Source of the DNA: Cyanomargarita calcarea GSE-NOS-MK-12-04C
GTDB lineage: Bacteria; Cyanobacteriota; Cyanobacteriia; Cyanobacteriales; Nostocaceae
Length of the DNA stretch: 64,000 bases
Reading direction: 5' to 3'
Assembly (NCBI GenBank): GCA_019359595.1
Contig: JAHHGZ010000003.1
Location: 1-64,000 of the forward strand
Below the pieces are notes generated by a model. That model saw only the letters and a list, made by a program, of their open reading frames with translations, searched no databases and was not told where the DNA came from. Below are positions 60,357-64,000 of this stretch, in pieces. Every line of letters starts with the position of its first letter. Positions within the stretch are counted from its first letter, which is position 1. The position numbers and the translations under genes were made by a program.

Positions 60357-60727
60357 TGCTTAATGTCCCAAAACCAAAAATCACTTATTCGCTCTTATCT
60401 GGAGATGAAATATGTTTAGAAAACGTTAAGGATTTTAGCGGCGATCGCACTACCGTCGTTTTACGTCAAGCCACACCAGCAGACCTAGACACTTTTGAAT
60501 TATTGCAAAAGGATTTAACTGCTGGGAAGATAACAGCGAGGGATATGGACGATCGCAGTCTTGCTAAGTTGATAATTAAATGGGGCGATCGCTCAGATAC
60601 ACCTACATCTTTGGAACTGCGATCGCTTCCACTTGAAACACGGGGGGTATTATTGGAAATATTCAAAAGCTTTTGTATGCCCTCCTTTGAGCTATTGGAA
60701 GCATCTGACGAAGGAGGAAAGGCTTAG
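60356..60727 (+). CDS. Tail assembly chaperone (upstream frame)
   Basis: 123 aa. LRQATPADLDTFELLQKD, then DMDDRSLAKLIIKWGDRSDT and ETRGVLLEIFKSF are typical of tail assembly chaperones after the tube gene. The next ORF (to 60875) overlaps its end in another frame, the usual layout for a programmed frameshift in such genes. Confidence 0.7.
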   Translation: MLNVPKPKITYSLLSGDEICLENVKDFSGDRTTVVLRQATPADLDTFELLQKDLTAGKITARDMDDRSLAKLIIKWGDRSDTPTSLELRSLPLETRGVLLEIFKSFCMPSFELLEASDEGGKA

Positions 60728-60875
60728 AATAATATTTATTTTAAGTAATAAAACCTTTGCTGACTATAAAAAATTCAGAACTATTCCGATAACAGTAATC
60801 AATAAAATGATTACTGTTTATAACCAAGCGGTAGAAGATGAAAACCAAGAAATAGAAAGGGCTAGGCATAAATAA
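60633..60875 (+). CDS. Frameshift extension of the tail chaperone
   Basis: The useful part of this ORF starts near the end of the previous gene and contains EERLRIIFILSNKTFADYKK and ITVINKMITVYNQAVEDENQ. Its frame is +1 (or -2) relative to the chaperone. Candidate slip sites are CCC T (in ATG CCC TCC) and the GGA GGA AAG run before the TAG. Could alternatively be an independent small gene. Confidence 0.55.
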   Translation: MKHGGYYWKYSKAFVCPPLSYWKHLTKEERLRIIFILSNKTFADYKKFRTIPITVINKMITVYNQAVEDENQEIERARHK

Positions 60876-60897
60876 AAAAGGACGGATAGGTATCGCC

Positions 60898-61011
60898 ATG
60901 ACCAACGCAACAGAGCTTGACTGCCCGGTAATTGAGACATCGGGGACAATCTGCATATCTAGCGATACCGTTTCCAAAAAGCAAAAAAGATTCAAATTCA
61001 AAAGAGCTTAA
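60898..61011 (+). CDS. Small hypothetical protein
   Basis: 37 aa: MTNATELDCPVIETSGTI, then KKQKRFKFKRA, an acidic half and a basic half. Directly before the next ATG (TAA-ATG), so probably coupled. A half-palindrome AAAAAAGGACGGATAG lies just upstream. Confidence 0.4.
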   Translation: MTNATELDCPVIETSGTICISSDTVSKKQKRFKFKRA

Positions 61012-61191
61012 ATGTACAAGGAATACAGAGGTGTTTGGATCGATATTTACCCAGGGCATTGCGACGACGAATCAAAAACTTATTATTGGGCTGCTTTTGG
61101 AGCTAATTGTTTAGGCGATCGGTTTGTTTCTCCTGAAGCGGCATTGTTTTCAGAGATGCAGGATATAGAGATGAATCGCTTGTGTCAGTGA
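61012..61191 (+). CDS. Small hypothetical protein
   Basis: 59 aa: MYKEYRGVWIDIYPGHCDDE and YYWAAFGANCLGDRFVSPEA. Complete alpha/beta micro-protein by appearance. No family known. Ends at the leader of the ParB-like gene. Confidence 0.5.
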   Translation: MYKEYRGVWIDIYPGHCDDESKTYYWAAFGANCLGDRFVSPEAALFSEMQDIEMNRLCQ

Positions 61192-61297
61192 AAATAGTCA
61201 GTGTATTTTTAATTGCACGTGTGGTGTAGAATAAATTAAAGTCGTTACCTGTTGGTTTAAAAGGTAACGACTGGTTCATATATACACTAAGTCAATC
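61192..61297 (+). promoter_or_regulatory. Leader L10
   Basis: TTGCACGTGTGGTGTAGAAT (61213-61232) ends in a TAGAAT -10 and resembles the GTGCG...TACAAT element of other leaders, but no TGTGTC box stands at -34. The hairpin GTCGTTACC / GGTAACGAC (61242-61271) follows. Confidence 0.6.
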
Positions 61298-62269
61298 ATG
61301 ATGGTAAATACTAAATCTGGCAACTTACTGGATAGCCTTTTTGAAGAGAAAGTGCCGACTGGGCTAGCTATTGAGGTCATCAAAATAACCCCAGAAATGG
61401 CGGAAGAACTACTTAGTACTCAGCAGCCAAACAGAATACTAAATGAGAGAAGAATTGCGGCATACGCCGCAATGATGAAAGATGGAGACTGGAAAATTGC
61501 CGATCCCATTAAGATTGATATAAACGGAAGGTTGTATGATGGGCAACATAGACTGCACGGAGTAGTCAAAGCGAATGTTGTCGTAGAGTTTACAGTAATA
61601 AGAGGAATGCCTGAACACGCTAAAAAATACTGTGATTTAGGGCAAACACGAACAGCCGCGCAAATAGCTCAAATAGCTGGATTGAACATTACGAAACAAC
61701 ATTTATCAATCCCTAGACAGTGGCTAGCCTATCATTCCTTCAATCCAATATCAAACCATAAAGCGCTTTTTCGACTGTATTTAAAATACGAGAAAGGAAT
61801 TGAATTTGCAGTACGAAATTACAAGAGGTCAAGTGGTAGCAATTCCAGCCCCGATGTTACTGGGGTTCGGTGCGCGATCGCCAAAGCTTATTACTACGAA
61901 AATCATGCCAGACTTTTGGAATTTATGGAAGTTTTTGCAACTCGTTTTCCAAATCCTACAAGTGGTGATTCTGACTATGCGGCACTGGCGCTAAGGAATT
62001 TCGTAGAAAGCATTACCAAAGGAAGCGGGACAGTTGCCAAGAAAACTCCTAAAGAAGAAATTTACTGGCGTGGTTGTCGGTGTATTGACCTTTTTTGTAA
62101 GTCAATAGGGGTTAAGAAGTTGTATAATAATGGGAAGTTTGACTTTTACCCATTGCCTGACTTTTTGAAAGGTAGAGAAGAAGACATTAGTAGAAGCAAA
62201 AAGAGGATTAATCGAAACATGATGATTGAGGTACAAGACCCAGATATGTCTTTCTTTGATGCCAATTAG
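61298..62269 (+). CDS. ParB/sulfiredoxin-fold phage protein
   Basis: 323 aa. Residues ~20-100 (VIKITPEMAEELLSTQQPNR, MMKDGDWKIADPIKIDINGR, then LYDGQHRLHGVVKANV) have the ParB-N/Srx-like nuclease fold with the GQHRL motif. The remainder is helical. Such proteins in phages are often called ParB-like or DUF262-like regulators. Terminator T8 follows. Confidence 0.7.
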   Translation: MMVNTKSGNLLDSLFEEKVPTGLAIEVIKITPEMAEELLSTQQPNRILNERRIAAYAAMMKDGDWKIADPIKIDINGRLYDGQHRLHGVVKANVVVEFTVIRGMPEHAKKYCDLGQTRTAAQIAQIAGLNITKQHLSIPRQWLAYHSFNPISNHKALFRLYLKYEKGIEFAVRNYKRSSGSNSSPDVTGVRCAIAKAYYYENHARLLEFMEVFATRFPNPTSGDSDYAALALRNFVESITKGSGTVAKKTPKEEIYWRGCRCIDLFCKSIGVKKLYNNGKFDFYPLPDFLKGREEDISRSKKRINRNMMIEVQDPDMSFFDAN

Positions 62270-62280
62270 CCAGTCCATTG

Positions 62281-62332
62281 TGAAATAACAAAAAGACGGA
62301 TAGAAAGCTCTATCCGTCTTTTTGTTATTTCA
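62281..62332. terminator. GACGGATA-type bidirectional terminator T8
   Basis: Perfect 24-bp arms (TGAAATAACAAAAAGACGGA plus TAGA and its complement) with loop AAGC. The helicase stop codon (62325-62327) lies inside the right arm. Confidence 0.95.
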
Positions 62333-64000
62333 GACTAAACTCTATCTTTTTGCGATACGCCCATTCTTTTGGGTATTGCAACTTCTCAGCTACATACAGC
62401 CAATCAGCAACACTCGGCTCAAAAGTAAGGGTTTCCGTCAATCGGTAAAAAGTCCATCCTGTTTTGTAACCTTTTTCAGCTTGGATCGCCAACAACTTAT
62501 CTACTTCTTCGTTAAATCCAATAGTAGGAAAACCAAGTGATGGCGGTGGCGCAATGGTGGCTAATTTTTCTTTGAAATTATTAGTAGCTACATCAAAACT
62601 CATTTTGCACTCTCGTGCAAGATAACGAATATCTCCGTGAGTGAATCTTTTCGCATCCTCCCCGTAGGTTTCGATGATGTACATCGCAATCCACTTTGAC
62701 TTATACCCTTTCTGTTTAGCGATCGCAGCAACATTATCAATAATGTCCTTATGTTTAGGCGTTAGGGTTAAGTCTAGTTCCTCGATTTCGCCACGTTCTT
62801 GAGCGATGGCAATTCCTTCACCTGGTTCCACTCCTTCCCCTCCTTCCCCTTGCTCCCATTCAAAAGAGTGAAGACAAGCCGGACAAGTGGCTCTAAGAAT
62901 ATTTTTAACTTGACCCAAAGCATCAACTGTTTGACGATAAGGTTTTTGCTCGTGCGATCTTGGCACAAAGACGTGGTGACATTCAAGACAGCTTTGGGTA
63001 AATCGTGCGGGTTTCAAAGACACTGGCTCCAAAGTCCACTCTCTATCTTCATCAGGCAACCCATGCTTTAACCAATTATCAGAATGATCGATGATGACAC
63101 AATGCTCTTTACCTGGCGATGGACGCAATCCACGTCCACAATTGCCTACAATGGCAACCTTGCCATTGCGTCTAGTTACCAAGGTTCCGTATCTGTTTTG
63201 TAAACACCATACCCACTCATCGGAGGAAAACTCGCAATTTTTCAGTATCGGGCGATCGCCACACGCAACGCCACCGATATAACGGGTTTGCGTATCCTTT
63301 ATATGCAATAAATACAGGAGTTTATCCCCATTCTGATCGCTTTCTGCAATATTGCACTTAAACCCACGAGTCACGCAAAGCCTCTGTAGGTTATTGGCAA
63401 ATAACTTGTTGCCAGTGCTGATGTGATAGCTACGTCTCGTCCAGCTTTGTCCCTCCATTTTAGTTCCGTCGCCATAATGCAATTCTTCTAGCAATACAGC
63501 TAGTTGATCTCTAGATATCGCATCATATGCTCGACATAGATTTTTGTTCAAGTATTTTGCAAGGCTTCCCCACCCTCGCAAATGAGTATCAGTTGCTCTG
63601 GGTTTTCCTTTTGAAACGTAAAATTGATAGCGCTCATATTCTCCAAAATTTGTTGCACACTGCCTAATATCAACCCCAAATTTAAAGCCACATCCTTGTA
63701 AACAGTCAAAAATGCGCTGCAACCAAGGCTGATGACCGGATTGATAGATATTTACTTGTCCACTTTTTAGATTTATACTTCCGTCAGTCAAAAACCATCC
63801 AAGGAAACGGATTTCATCGTCAGCCAAAGGCAACCCAGATGTCTTCAAGAATCCAGAGATAGGAATTTCGTACCCGTCATATCGAGATGCTAAATCTTTC
63901 GCTGGCGACAATTGCCAGCTTTTCTCACTTCCCCTTGATCGCCACACCATGTTATGACCATCAGTGACTCGGATATCCAGGGATGGGCTAGACACAGAAA
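62325..64000 (-). CDS. Superfamily II helicase C-terminal part with embedded intein (partial)
   Basis: Open to the window edge. The exteins after 63140 read GRGLRPSPGKEHCVIIDHSD (helicase motif VI), then a zinc finger (CLECHHVF, CPACLHSF), an acidic linker and a helical C-terminus with TPKHKDIIDNVAAIAKQKGY. Helicase motifs I-V are beyond 64 kb. Likely a phage replicative or recombination helicase. Ends at T8. Confidence 0.75.
   Translation of the reverse strand, partial: SVSSPSLDIRVTDGHNMVWRSRGSEKSWQLSPAKDLASRYDGYEIPISGFLKTSGLPLADDEIRFLGWFLTDGSINLKSGQVNIYQSGHQPWLQRIFDCLQGCGFKFGVDIRQCATNFGEYERYQFYVSKGKPRATDTHLRGWGSLAKYLNKNLCRAYDAISRDQLAVLLEELHYGDGTKMEGQSWTRRSYHISTGNKLFANNLQRLCVTRGFKCNIAESDQNGDKLLYLLHIKDTQTRYIGGVACGDRPILKNCEFSSDEWVWCLQNRYGTLVTRRNGKVAIVGNCGRGLRPSPGKEHCVIIDHSDNWLKHGLPDEDREWTLEPVSLKPARFTQSCLECHHVFVPRSHEQKPYRQTVDALGQVKNILRATCPACLHSFEWEQGEGGEGVEPGEGIAIAQERGEIEELDLTLTPKHKDIIDNVAAIAKQKGYKSKWIAMYIIETYGEDAKRFTHGDIRYLARECKMSFDVATNNFKEKLATIAPPPSLGFPTIGFNEEVDKLLAIQAEKGYKTGWTFYRLTETLTFEPSVADWLYVAEKLQYPKEWAYRKKIEFSLK
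63141..64000 (-). mobile_element. Intein with LAGLIDADG homing endonuclease (partial)
   Basis: At least 285 residues are in the window. Block B-like RVTDGHNMVWR; LAGLIDADG motifs in EIRFLGWFLTDGSINLKSG and LLEELHYGDGTKMEG; the C-terminal splice block is GKVAIVGN followed by Cys+1. The splice junction lies between 63141 and 63140, right before GRGLRP of helicase motif VI, a highly conserved site preferred by inteins. N-terminal block A is outside the window. Confidence 0.8.

Noticed and set aside
1-64000. tRNA or rRNA genes
   Set aside because: No TTCGAATC-type T-arm with matching acceptor stems was noticed; a tRNAscan run would be decisive.

Overview
The window comes from a cyanobacterium, most likely a filamentous, heterocyst-forming Nostocales strain. 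The sequence evidence is the density of HIP1 octamers (GCGATCGC) throughout, heptamer short tandem repeats of the CTAACAA and CTCCTAA type near 14.4, 15.1 and 16.5 kb, a 134-bp Nezha-like MITE, and a nitrogenase-associated ArsC-fold protein beside cytochrome oxidase genes. Species assignment is inference.

Chromosomal part (1 to about 21.6 kb). The left end has a 24-bp minisatellite and the 3' remnant of a XisF-type serine recombinase. Then follow a fatty acid desaturase, a PF10118-type metal-dependent hydrolase, a decayed stretch (3.8-5.6 kb) carrying an interspersed repeat that is read in frame inside two ORFs, a DUF5996 protein, a tRNA-dihydrouridine synthase, a TPR-CHAT protein that lost its catalytic C-terminus, and a membrane-anchored pentapeptide-repeat protein. 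A coxA gene lacks its 5' end and is followed by an intact coxC, a TPR-like protein, a cupin dioxygenase-like protein, the nitrogenase-associated protein and cysteine synthase. Small hypotheticals fill 19.2-21.2 kb.

Prophage or excision element (about 21.6 kb to beyond 64 kb). A luciferase-like monooxygenase gene is broken near 21.59 kb, and a large serine recombinase starts at once inside the break. This is the layout of XisF-type excision elements and of serine-integrase prophages. What follows is a contractile-tailed (myovirus-like) phage with a Mu-like head: TerS/TerL, gp25-like and J-like baseplate proteins, MuF, portal (inverted), prohead protease with nested scaffold, decoration and major capsid proteins, head-tail proteins, a virion morphogenesis protein, tail terminator, sheath, tube, tail chaperone, and at the right edge an intein-split helicase. 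Tape measure and replication genes are not in the window.

The most unusual part is how the phage is built. Virion genes on the + strand are broken up by at least five receptor-binding/fibre cassettes, most of them inverted, and by about ten regulator-type genes (Bro-N-, KilA-N-, MSV199- and P63C-like and unrecognised ones). Nearly all the regulators are single transcription units with a promoter and a hairpin at the 5' end of the transcript. Five share a TGTGTC box exactly 33-34 bp upstream of a TACAAT -10 element. Units are separated by one recurring palindrome (GACGGATA/TATCCGTC). It acts as a bidirectional terminator and also supplies the stop codon, so several unrelated proteins end in Lys-Asp-Gly-stop. 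Together these look like a promoter-hairpin / gene / stop-terminator cassette system that could drive modular shuffling. Other candidates are a +1 frameshift (CCC TAA) in a P63C gene, an Acb2/Tad1-like anti-CBASS protein, an MscS-like channel next to the terminase, and small ORFs convergent with the recombinase that could be directionality factors.
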